DNA of 64,000 nt from Planctomycetota bacterium (GTDB lineage Bacteria; Planctomycetota; Phycisphaerae; Phycisphaerales; Phycisphaeraceae), in NCBI GenBank assembly GCA_021413865.1, contig JAIOPN010000062.1, positions 124,001 through 188,000 on the forward strand, given 5' to 3'. The notes beneath the pieces were generated by a model. The model searched no databases. It was not told where the DNA came from and saw nothing but the letters and a program-made list of their open reading frames with translations. The position numbers and the translations under genes were made by a program. Every line of letters starts with the position of its first letter. Position 1 is the stretch's first letter. Shown here in pieces: positions 55,593 through 64,000 of this stretch.

Positions 55593-56708
55593 TTAGGCTT
55601 CCCGGTCGTCCTTCTGCCGTGTCGCGTCGTCTCTCAATGCAAGGAGCCGTGATACAGAATTGAGGACCTCCACCGACTCTGCGGTAATGACGTCATTGGC
55701 GTGCCACCGCTGATGATTGCCACCTGGATTTTGGGACTGCATGGCGTTCCACTGCGACCATGGGAAGCCTGCTATTTTTGATGCCCCTTCTATCGCTGCG
55801 AGTAGCACGGCATCTGCCCCAACACCCCCTATAGGCGTGATCGTGATTCCCATGGATGCCTCGGGGATCGGTGTCCAGGGTTCATCCGGCGTGTCGCGCC
55901 CATTCACGCCTATACCCGCCGGGAGAGATTTCAGCGGAGTCCCACAGACTTCGATTAACCTGCGCTCCGCAAGGGCCAGTTCGCTAAAAAGAGCTCCCGT
56001 TGCCTCCGAGAGCGCCACCGCGTGGGCGATACCGACGATTCTCCGCCCACCACCGCCCTCAGGAACCGTGGTTGCGTCCAGGGTTTTATAGAAACGATCG
56101 AACGCCGCCACGAGGGATTCAGGGCTCCAAGCGGCCGCGTTGGGTTTTTCCTTGGACAATGTGACAGTGATCTGTGTCGTCGTTTCACTCTCGGTCGTCA
56201 CACCATTTTCTGTCTCCGTTACGGGATCGGCTATCGCCACAGGGATCTCGGCGGGCGGCGGTACGGGCCAAACCCGACCAGGGGCGGGCGTCGCCTTATA
56301 GATCCGGTCGAAAGCGAACACGCGCCACTGCGGGTCTTGATCACCTTTCTTTGTAAAGGCCGCCAGCAACTGACCGCTGCTCGTGAGCCTGGCGCGAACA
56401 AAGCGATATATAAACGGCTTGCTTGTGCTCGCCATCACCGCGGGACCGGTTTCCACCCAGTCACCAAACACCTGCATGTAGTCGACCTGCACCTCGTTAT
56501 CTGTGTTGGTGAACTCCATCCGCAGGACGACTTCAACGGCGCCGATCTTGATCAGGTGACGAAGAGCCGTCTCTTCTGCACTGGTGAGTTCACGATCCGT
56601 TGCAGCTGAAAATCTCGGACTCAGGCTCCGCAGCAGGTCAAACCACGCGGCCACCATCGGGGCCAAGTCTTCAAGGGGGAGATCCCCGATCGGTGGCATT
56701 TCGGACAT
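55593..56708 (-). CDS. Hypothetical protein of the mobile element
   Basis: 371 residues, not recognised. N-terminal helical region (ATDRELTSAEETALRHLIKI), a central beta part with VQVDYMQVFGDWVETG, a Pro/Thr-rich linker, and a C-terminal region ending in NSVSRLLALRDDATRQK. It ends 12 bases before the coupling ATPase gene and would be cotranscribed. Lower GC and uneven codon choice than the chromosomal neighbours suggest transfer; this is by eye only. Confidence 0.6.
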   Translation of the reverse strand: MSEMPPIGDLPLEDLAPMVAAWFDLLRSLSPRFSAATDRELTSAEETALRHLIKIGAVEVVLRMEFTNTDNEVQVDYMQVFGDWVETGPAVMASTSKPFIYRFVRARLTSSGQLLAAFTKKGDQDPQWRVFAFDRIYKATPAPGRVWPVPPPAEIPVAIADPVTETENGVTTESETTTQITVTLSKEKPNAAAWSPESLVAAFDRFYKTLDATTVPEGGGGRRIVGIAHAVALSEATGALFSELALAERRLIEVCGTPLKSLPAGIGVNGRDTPDEPWTPIPEASMGITITPIGGVGADAVLLAAIEGASKIAGFPWSQWNAMQSQNPGGNHQRWHANDVITAESVEVLNSVSRLLALRDDATRQKDDREA

Positions 56709-56782
56709 GATTCACCATGAGTGCGAAAGCCACCCGATCATGATTGCGGACATCGCCGATGTGAAGTCAGACTAGATCAGGC

Positions 56783-57196
56783 TCATGCCACGGTGTACCG
56801 GCCGCCCCGCTCACCTCGCACCTTCACGCGCTTAAGCCTGCCGGCCTTCACCATGCGGCCCAGCGCGCTGTCCGCCTTGCCCGCCCGTCCCTCGCCGGAC
56901 CAGTGCTTGTTCACCCGGGCGGCGTTGGGCTTGCCGTGCTTCTTGACGAAGTCGACCACCGACTGCTCACCGCTCTTTGTGAACGTGCGGCGCTTGCGGC
57001 GGCGGCCGGGCTTGCTCGCGGCCTTCGCCTTGGGGGGACGGCCGCGGCGCGCGGCAACCTTACCGCCGACAACGGTGATGCCGTGCTTCGAGAAAGTGAC
57101 TTCAAGCTCCGCGAGGCGGGTGGTGAGCTCCGTGTATTCCGCACGCAGCTTGCCGATCAGGTGGTCAAGGTGGTCGACGATCTTCATACGGGCCAT
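56783..57196 (-). CDS. Small basic DNA-binding-like protein
   Basis: 137 residues. N-terminal helix-rich half (KIVDHLDHLIGKLRAEYTEL), a Lys/Arg/Pro/Ala-rich middle with RRGRPPKAK (AT-hook-like), then a winged-helix-like end (VDFVKKHGKPNAARVNKHW, GKADSALGRMVKAGRLKRV). Basic overall. aaggag eight bases before the ATG. It would bind DNA, perhaps as a nucleoid-type or element-specific factor. Confidence 0.68.
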   Translation of the reverse strand: MARMKIVDHLDHLIGKLRAEYTELTTRLAELEVTFSKHGITVVGGKVAARRGRPPKAKAASKPGRRRKRRTFTKSGEQSVVDFVKKHGKPNAARVNKHWSGEGRAGKADSALGRMVKAGRLKRVKVRGERGGRYTVA

Positions 57197-57282
57197 GGTG
57201 ACGCTCCTTGCAAAGGTGGACACTACCGAAGGCTTGGACATGTGCCCCCGCTCCAGTGGTGGCGCGAGTGCATCACGGTACT

Positions 57283-57465
57283 TCATATTACAACGCGGTC
57301 ACCGTGACCCACCAACGCCAAGTTGTAACCGTGCTCCGCGTAGGGACCGCCCGGAACCGTGCAGTGGGCCAGCCGGTGCCCCTCGCCCGAGCCGTGCCAG
57401 CGCCACTCTCCGCAGTGCCTGCACCACACGCCCCTCCTCGCTCGGTTGCGATCCAAGCCGACCAT
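57283..57465 (-). CDS. Candidate small zinc-ribbon-like protein
   Basis: 60 residues with a CxxC...H...H..HC pattern: VWCRHCGEWRWHGSGEGH, then RLAHC, which looks like a small metal-binding domain. No ribosome binding site is seen and the start lies just past a terminator, so expression is doubtful; it may be a remnant. The ATG at 57465 is the only candidate after the terminator. Confidence 0.38.
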   Translation of the reverse strand: MVGLDRNRARRGVWCRHCGEWRWHGSGEGHRLAHCTVPGGPYAEHGYNLALVGHGDRVVI

Positions 57466-57470
57466 TCCAT

Positions 57471-57500
57471 GAAAAAAGCAACACCGGGTTTGTCCGGTGT
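57471..57500 (-). terminator. Rho-independent terminator of the PEP-CTERM gene
   Basis: On the minus strand acaccgg and ccggtgt form a 7-bp stem with a six-base loop, followed by tgcttttttc. It lies 39 bases after the PEP-CTERM stop and is the clearest terminator in the window. Confidence 0.8.
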
Positions 57501-57538
57501 GGCTTTGGATACTGCGGGCATTTATTAGTGTTGCTGCT

Positions 57539-58438
57539 TCAGGCGTACCTGCGGCGGCTGGCGGCAAGGCTGATGGCCACGCCGGCGAGCAGGGCGAGAG
57601 ACGCGGTCATGGGCTCGGGAACGGGGTTGGTATCGCCGCCGCCGTTACTGTTTGTCAGCTCAAAGTTATAGGTGGTGGCGGGAGCGGTGCCGAACTGGAC
57701 AGTGATGTTGTCAACCGCGCCGGTGAAGGGCGCCCAACCGGAGCCGATGCCGACGTTCAGCCCCAGCACGAGGCTGTTGGCGCTGAGGACGGCAAAGCCC
57801 GGCGTCGCGTTGCCCGCGATCCAGCTATCGAGGTCACGAGTGAAATTCTGATCATTACCAACGCCGAACTGGGCCCACCAGAGGATGCCCGAATTGCCGG
57901 AGCCCTTGAAGTTGAAGATGTCGTCGCTGACCCACGTGTTGGTCGCGGCGGCGGCCAATCCGTTGGAGTATGCCTGTTCAAAAATCAGCAGTCCCTGGTC
58001 GTTGGTGGTGTTGACGTTGCCATCGGCATCAATGATGAGGCGGGCGACGGGCGTGTCGTGCGCGTCGGCGGTGCTGGAACCGTCGCGGTACCAGTCATAA
58101 CTCCACGCGGTGAGGTTACCGAGGGTTTTGCCGGTGAGGTCACCGAAATAGAACTCGGCGTCGGCCTTCGAGGAGGTGGCCAGGGGGTTGGGCCCGTTGA
58201 AGTAGAGCGAGCCGTTGCCGGAGCGGGGGTAGTTGTTGGTGATGCCGACCGCGCCGTTGTTGCGCACGTTTCGACGCAACCAGGCATCGGTGGTGAGGGC
58301 GTCGCCCGCGTTGCTGCCACCGGGATTAGTAAAGACACCGGTGGGCGTGGTCACCACGGTTACCACGGCGGTTGCGGTGTGAGCGGCGAACGTCATGCAC
58401 GATGCAATGATCGCGCTTGTCAGCAGGTATTTGGTCAT
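57539..58438 (-). CDS. PEP-CTERM sorting-domain protein
   Basis: 299 residues. Signal peptide (YLLTSAIIASCMTFAAHTATA), a beta-rich middle (SGNGSLYFNGPNPLATS), Asn-rich turn regions, and a C-terminal PEP-CTERM tail: VPEP, a membrane segment (TASLALLAGVAISLAA) and RRR. Such proteins are cut and anchored or released by an exosortase; none is in the window. The ATG at 58438 has ggag eight bases upstream, better than the ATG two codons earlier. Function of the middle domain is unknown. Confidence 0.88.
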   Translation of the reverse strand: MTKYLLTSAIIASCMTFAAHTATAVVTVVTTPTGVFTNPGGSNAGDALTTDAWLRRNVRNNGAVGITNNYPRSGNGSLYFNGPNPLATSSKADAEFYFGDLTGKTLGNLTAWSYDWYRDGSSTADAHDTPVARLIIDADGNVNTTNDQGLLIFEQAYSNGLAAAATNTWVSDDIFNFKGSGNSGILWWAQFGVGNDQNFTRDLDSWIAGNATPGFAVLSANSLVLGLNVGIGSGWAPFTGAVDNITVQFGTAPATTYNFELTNSNGGGDTNPVPEPMTASLALLAGVAISLAASRRRYA

Positions 58439-58514
58439 GGCCATATCTCCAGGTTCTCCATTTTCGGTCATGCCCCCTCGCTGGTCCGACTCACCGCCGG
58501 TGGGGGGAGAGCGG

Positions 58515-58542
58515 ATTGTAAATGGGCAAGCAGGCAATGCAA
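58515..58542 (-). promoter_or_regulatory. Sigma70-like promoter for the PEP-CTERM gene
   Basis: On the minus strand TTGCAT (58537-58542), 16 bases, then TACAAT (58515-58520). The predicted start near 58508 leaves a leader of about 70 bases. Confidence 0.45.
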
Positions 58543-58904
58543 ATGAAGGGGGATTCCTGGGTTGGACCCTGATCCCATAAATCGAGGGCCAGCGGATCGT
58601 CCTGGAGCTGCGGGGAGAGCCATGCATCGCCTTAGAAACCGTCGTGCCCGACAAGTAGAACATTTGCTGCTCGCGTTCGTTCGGGGATGACTGCGGTTAC
58701 CGATTGATCGCGCCATGGGGTTGGCGTATGGTGCCGGCTAGGGTTCCTTTTCTGTTCGTTCCCGGGCACGCTTGTGGATCAACCGAATCTCAACCGGCTG
58801 GCGCAGAGACTGTGTACGGGTCATGACCCCCCGAGGGGTGTAGTGAAGTTGAGCTCAACTCATATGTGAACTGCCATCCATTTCTCGCCACGATTGACCG
58901 CGAT
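58543..58904. other. Non-coding gap before the transporter gene
   Basis: About 360 bases with no credible gene. It must hold the transporter promoter, but none is clear. The only palindromic stretch noticed is a short one and no repeat copies were seen. Confidence 0.5.
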
Positions 58905-60260
58905 ATGTCGTCAACCACCGGAAAAGCCGCATCAATGATTTGGCTCGTCTCCATCTTCACGATGGGACTTGTGCTTGCCGCATGCATGATCTGGATCGAA
59001 GACCCGATCTACCGCCGGTCAGTCATGATCGCTGGTATCTGCCTGATTTTGTGGCTGTCGGAGCTCGTCCCTCTTTACGTCCCCACGTTGGTGATGTGGA
59101 TCGGCATTGCGCTGCTGCTTTCACCGCTGGACCCGCAACGCTTTGGGCTGGCTCACGTCTTGCGCTTGGCCGGCCAACCGGTGCTGGCCCTGTTCTTTGG
59201 GGGTTTGGTGCTGTCGGTGGCTTTTATGAAATATGGGCTCGATACCGCCATCGCGGATTGGATGATTCGGCTTTCACGCGGGCGACGCCCGATCCTGCTT
59301 CTTGCCGTGATGGCTGGAACAGCAGTGCTCTCGATGTGGATCTCTAATATCGCCGCCGCCGCGATGATGCTCGTCACGCTCAAGCCGCTGCTGGACAAGC
59401 AAAATGACGATCCGTCCTTCCGCAAGGCGTTGCTGCTGGGAATCGCCTTTGCCGCCGACTTCGGGGGCATGGCCACGCCGCTGGGTTCTGGGCCTAACCT
59501 CGTCGCGATCGGCGCCGTCGCGCCCGCGCACACAATCACCTTTCTCCGATGGATGAGCTTCGCTCTGCCGCTGACAGGGCTGATGGTTGGCATGGCCTAC
59601 GTCTTATTGGTGGTAATGCATCGGGTCCGTGGTTCTGCCCAGTTCAAGTGCAGCGGGCGATCCGAGCTTTCTCCAAAAAGCTGGGTGGTAATCACCGTCT
59701 TTCTGCTTGCCGTCACCGCGTGGCTCAGCGAGCCTTGGCATGGGATCGAAGCCGGCGTGGTAGCGCTCGCGGTTTCAGCGGTGCTGTTTGGCTCTGGTCT
59801 GCTCGATCGGAATGACCTCGTAAAGGTCGAGTGGGACACGCTTCTACTTATCGCGGGCGGCCTGACGCTCGGCGAACTCTTGCGCGTATCAGGCGCCGCG
59901 CAGGCCGCGGCGAACTCAATCCCGTGGGCGGCGCTTCACCCCACACTGCTTGTACTGGCATTTGTGCTTGTGTCGGGGCTGCTGTCAGCGGTGGCGAGCA
60001 ATACCGCTGCGGCCGCGATGCTCGTGCCCATCGGCCTGAGTTTTCATCCCGAGCCGTGGTTTGCGGTACTCATTGCGCTGGGCGCCTCAATGGGGGTTCC
60101 TTTTGCGATCAGCACGCCACCCAATGCCATGGCGGTCAGCCAGGGATTGCGGACAAGAGACCTGTTTTTGCCAGGCGTTGTCTTGATGGTTGCGGGTTGC
60201 GCTTTTCTCGCTCTTACCGGTGAGTGGTTCTTGTCGTGGATGGGAGTCTCATCGCGCTGA
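58905..60260 (+). CDS. SLC13/DASS-type anion transporter
   Basis: 451 residues with about twelve membrane segments. The two substrate-binding hairpins carry SNIAAAAMMLV (mid-protein) and SNTAAAAMLVP (late), the SNT-type motifs of the sodium/dicarboxylate and sulfate carriers of this family. GSGPNLVAIGAVAP and ISTPPNAMAVSQG are the two matching loops. Likely an Na+-coupled carboxylate or sulfate importer of the inner membrane. Start may also be at the GTG 58866, with no ribosome binding site seen for either. Confidence 0.85.
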   Translation: MSSTTGKAASMIWLVSIFTMGLVLAACMIWIEDPIYRRSVMIAGICLILWLSELVPLYVPTLVMWIGIALLLSPLDPQRFGLAHVLRLAGQPVLALFFGGLVLSVAFMKYGLDTAIADWMIRLSRGRRPILLLAVMAGTAVLSMWISNIAAAAMMLVTLKPLLDKQNDDPSFRKALLLGIAFAADFGGMATPLGSGPNLVAIGAVAPAHTITFLRWMSFALPLTGLMVGMAYVLLVVMHRVRGSAQFKCSGRSELSPKSWVVITVFLLAVTAWLSEPWHGIEAGVVALAVSAVLFGSGLLDRNDLVKVEWDTLLLIAGGLTLGELLRVSGAAQAAANSIPWAALHPTLLVLAFVLVSGLLSAVASNTAAAAMLVPIGLSFHPEPWFAVLIALGASMGVPFAISTPPNAMAVSQGLRTRDLFLPGVVLMVAGCAFLALTGEWFLSWMGVSSR

Positions 60261-60485
60261 GGCCTTTGCGCATGCTCCACCGGCTGATCCCACGCGCCCG
60301 CATCCACCCGAACCTGTTCGATCCTCGCGACCATGCCTGCACCCACCGGCTCATGCAGGTGATGGACCGCATCAACCACGACCAGGGGCGCGGTGCCATC
60401 CGTATCGGCGCTGCCGCTGCCTTCGAACTCATGCCAGGCCGCACCGTTGCGTGGAAGGGCCGGTGCGAGCGGCGGTCACACCATC
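60230..60485 (+). pseudogene. Remnant 3' end of a umuC-like DNA polymerase gene
   Basis: The frame through 60260-60485 encodes PNLFDPRDHACTHRLMQVM, DRINHDQGRGAIRIGAAA and WKGRCERRS, which match the C-terminal end of UmuC-type Y-family polymerases (LM..lDriN...GrGt+r.aaag...w...+e..Sp). The catalytic 5' part of the gene is absent; it would have to lie in the transporter gene. The frame ends in unrelated sequence. It is read on the + strand in the gap before the convergent heparinase gene. Confidence 0.55.
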
Positions 60486-60495
60486 ACCCGTTGCG

Positions 60496-62441
60496 CTACC
60501 CCTGCACCGGCGCCTGCCTGATGAAGGGGAACAGTGTCACCGTGAACGCGGGCGCGCCCGTCGTGACGCGCACCGACGATTGATCCAGCGCGATGGTGAC
60601 TCCGATGTCCGCCGTCGGCGCGCTTGCCTTCGGGTAAGCCTCGATGCTCGTGACGCAGAGGTGGCGCGTCGCCGGCGCGGTGGGCGAGATGCGGAGCAAC
60701 GGCATGGTTCCGTGGACGTCGCCGCCGGTGTGGATGCGCGGCTGGTTCTCGGTGCTCGTCGTCGCCGCGCCGGGCGCGTGGACCCGAATCCGACAAGCGG
60801 CGCTGGCGCCGCTGCCCGCGAACGTATTCGCATCGCGCCGCTCAACCGGGAAGCCCGTGTGGAACAGCAGCGTCGGCGTGACCGGTGCGCTGCTCTCGAC
60901 CGCGTCGATGATGAGCCACGCGTCGGGACGCAGGTATAGGACGTGCCGGCGGAGCTGCCGCAGGCCGAGCTCAACAGGGTACGCGGCGGTCATGTCCGCG
61001 ACGCAGCAGTCCCACGCGGCGTGGTGATCGGCGCGCTCCATGAAGGGGTACACGCGACGCTGGCGATAAGGAAGGTCCTCGAACCACTCGGATTTCTCGC
61101 CGTACTGCCCGATGCCATTGATGAGGACCGTGTTGTGGAACTTCGTGTCCTTATAGACGTATCCGGGATAGGTGAGGACCCATTCGCCGTGCGCGAAGAC
61201 CTGGAGCTCGCCGTTGTTGGGGAACATGTGTCCGCCGGCGAGCGGGTTGTTGTACCGCCGCGCGGCGTGGTGTCCGACATTGGGGCCGCACTTGAACACT
61301 CCCGCGGTCTCGGCGCCGCTCCAGTCGCTACGCATCACGGCCACGCCGTGGTCCTCCATCAGCGCGAAGGGCTCGCGCCCGACGAGCGACACGGGGCGGA
61401 CGTCGGGGTCGTAGAGGAGGAACGAGATCGCACAAATGCCCAGATGCCCGCTGGCAAGGAGTTCATCGGCGAGCCACTGCGCGGTGCCGTCGCCTGCCGA
61501 GCTGGCGATGACGCGGAGCACCGCTTCGATCCCGAACACGTTTCCGTGCGCGTCCCCCTGCATGAAGAAGGCGTCATCGGCCTTCCACGAGGCACGCGGG
61601 AGCGACTGTGCGTGCAGCGCAAGGGCGTGCCGGGCGAGCCAGGGCGTTGTGCTGTAGAGGTCGAGCGCGAAGAGTTCCTCGGCGATGAGGAAGTTGACGG
61701 TGAGGTAGCTCGCGTAGTACCCGCCGTACATGATCCCTTCGGGGGATACGCCGTCCGGCCCGAGCGCCGCGCTCTGGGCCCGCATCTTCTCGCACGCCAT
61801 GTTCGCCAGCGGCGCGACATCGGTGCGCTCACCGTAGAGGCACGCCGCGGCGGCTGTCATGCCGCCCAGGACGACGGCCGAGATGTTCCATGTGTAGCCG
61901 AACGGTTCGCCGGCCTTGTACGTCGCCCACTTGTCGAACACGTGCCGCGTGCGCTCGTAGAGCGTTTCGACGTGCCGGCCGCGTGTCTCGGCGGCGAAGT
62001 CGTGCCAGAGCCAGTCGAGTGCCACCGCGAAGCCCTGCGCCCAGTGCCCGAAGATGAGCGAGTCGCCCCAGTCCTCCTCGGCGGCAAGCCGGTTCATCAA
62101 AAGCTCGATGCGGTCACGGTACTTCGTCTCCTGCGTGAGACGGTGCAGCAGCGCGAGGTGGATGAGATGGCTTCCCAGGCCACGCACGTCGAAGACCGAA
62201 TAAGGCGTGCCCATCAGCTTTTCCGGCAGCGATGCCAACAGCATCGCGTCGCCATCGCGTCGCAGCTGTTCGAACCACCGCTTCCACGGCTCGACGCCCA
62301 ACCGTGCCCGCAGGCGGTCGAACGGGTGACGCACGCACAGCAGGCGCGGGTGGACCCCCAGCAGCTCGCACTCCACCTGCGTCGCGCTCGTGATGATGTC
62401 GGCGCCGGCAATTGCGACACAATCCTGGGAAACGCTCGTCT

Positions 62442-62445
<4 letters not shown>
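60496..62445 (-). CDS. Heparinase II/III-type polysaccharide lyase
   Basis: 649 residues. N-terminal helical toroid part ([40 protein letters not shown]) and a C-terminal beta-sandwich with [18 protein letters not shown] and [18 protein letters not shown], the heparinase II/III-like pattern with catalytic His and Tyr. Such enzymes cut uronic-acid polysaccharides by beta-elimination. No signal peptide is visible, so it may act on imported oligosaccharides. Its ATG overlaps the hsdR-tail stop by four bases. Confidence 0.78.

Positions 62446-64000
<1,555 letters not shown>

Overview
The window is GC-rich and densely packed on both strands. It reads like a chromosomal segment of a planctomycete, most likely of the Phycisphaerae type. 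That assignment is inferred from gene content: a MoxR-DUF58-BatA-VWA-DUF4159 cluster with large SHD1/PA14/PKD/G8 surface proteins, a PEP-CTERM protein, MreB/C/D, and many short intergenic palindromes. No rRNA or other taxonomic marker is present to prove it.

Region 1 (1-8701, + strand) is an electron-transfer and catabolic operon: the 3' part of etfA, a membrane-bound FeS ETF:quinone oxidoreductase of the EtfD/EMO type, an ETF-beta-like protein, a two-domain flavin/4Fe-4S oxidoreductase of the trimethylamine/dimethylglycine/stachydrine demethylase group, an enolase-superfamily protein with unusual active-site residues, a phytanoyl-CoA-type dioxygenase and a SpoU RNA methyltransferase. Electrons from the demethylase-like enzyme could pass through ETF and EtfD to the quinone pool. 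The substrate is unknown. A GNAT acetyltransferase follows on the other strand.

Region 2 (9401-28835, - strand) is a ten-gene, 19.4-kb array, probably one operon because several junctions overlap by 1 or 4 bases. It encodes a DUF4175-like membrane protein, a propeller-like exported protein, a DNRLRE-type protein, a 1298-residue SHD1/coiled-coil/PA14/PKD/TPR protein, a G8/beta-helix protein, a tandem-DUF4159 protein, MoxR, DUF58, a BatA-like protein and a VWA protein. It looks like a MoxR-driven cell-envelope system with a large set of exported partners, and it is the best candidate for an undescribed system here.

Region 3 (29004-37728, + strand) has gcvH, an amidohydrolase, a lipoprotein and a complete branched-chain amino-acid-type ABC importer (binding protein, livH, livM, livG, livF), then a DedA membrane protein and galE. 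Two structured palindromic elements lie here, one after livF and one between galE and the convergent next gene.

Region 4 (37922-48888, - strand) is a cell-envelope block: a small acidic membrane protein, mreD, mreC, mreB, two small or coiled-coil membrane proteins, a HEAT-repeat protein, lnt, a Xer-type recombinase and two lipoproteins, one a TolB-like propeller. A family 2 glycosyltransferase follows on the + strand.

Region 5 (50895-57196) is an integrated mobile element. Its integrase gene runs into the 3' half of a tRNA with anticodon CAT. It carries Int, an XRE regulator with a probable leaderless start, an excisionase-like protein, a VirD4/TraG-like ATPase, a membrane protein and hypothetical proteins, but no visible relaxase or type IV secretion genes.

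Region 6 (57283-64000) is a patchwork: a small zinc-ribbon-like ORF, a PEP-CTERM protein with a good terminator, an SLC13-type transporter, a decayed 3' end of a umuC-like polymerase gene, a heparinase-type polysaccharide lyase, and the 3' part of a type I restriction gene (hsdR) whose last residues look replaced. This region has the marks of accessory DNA.
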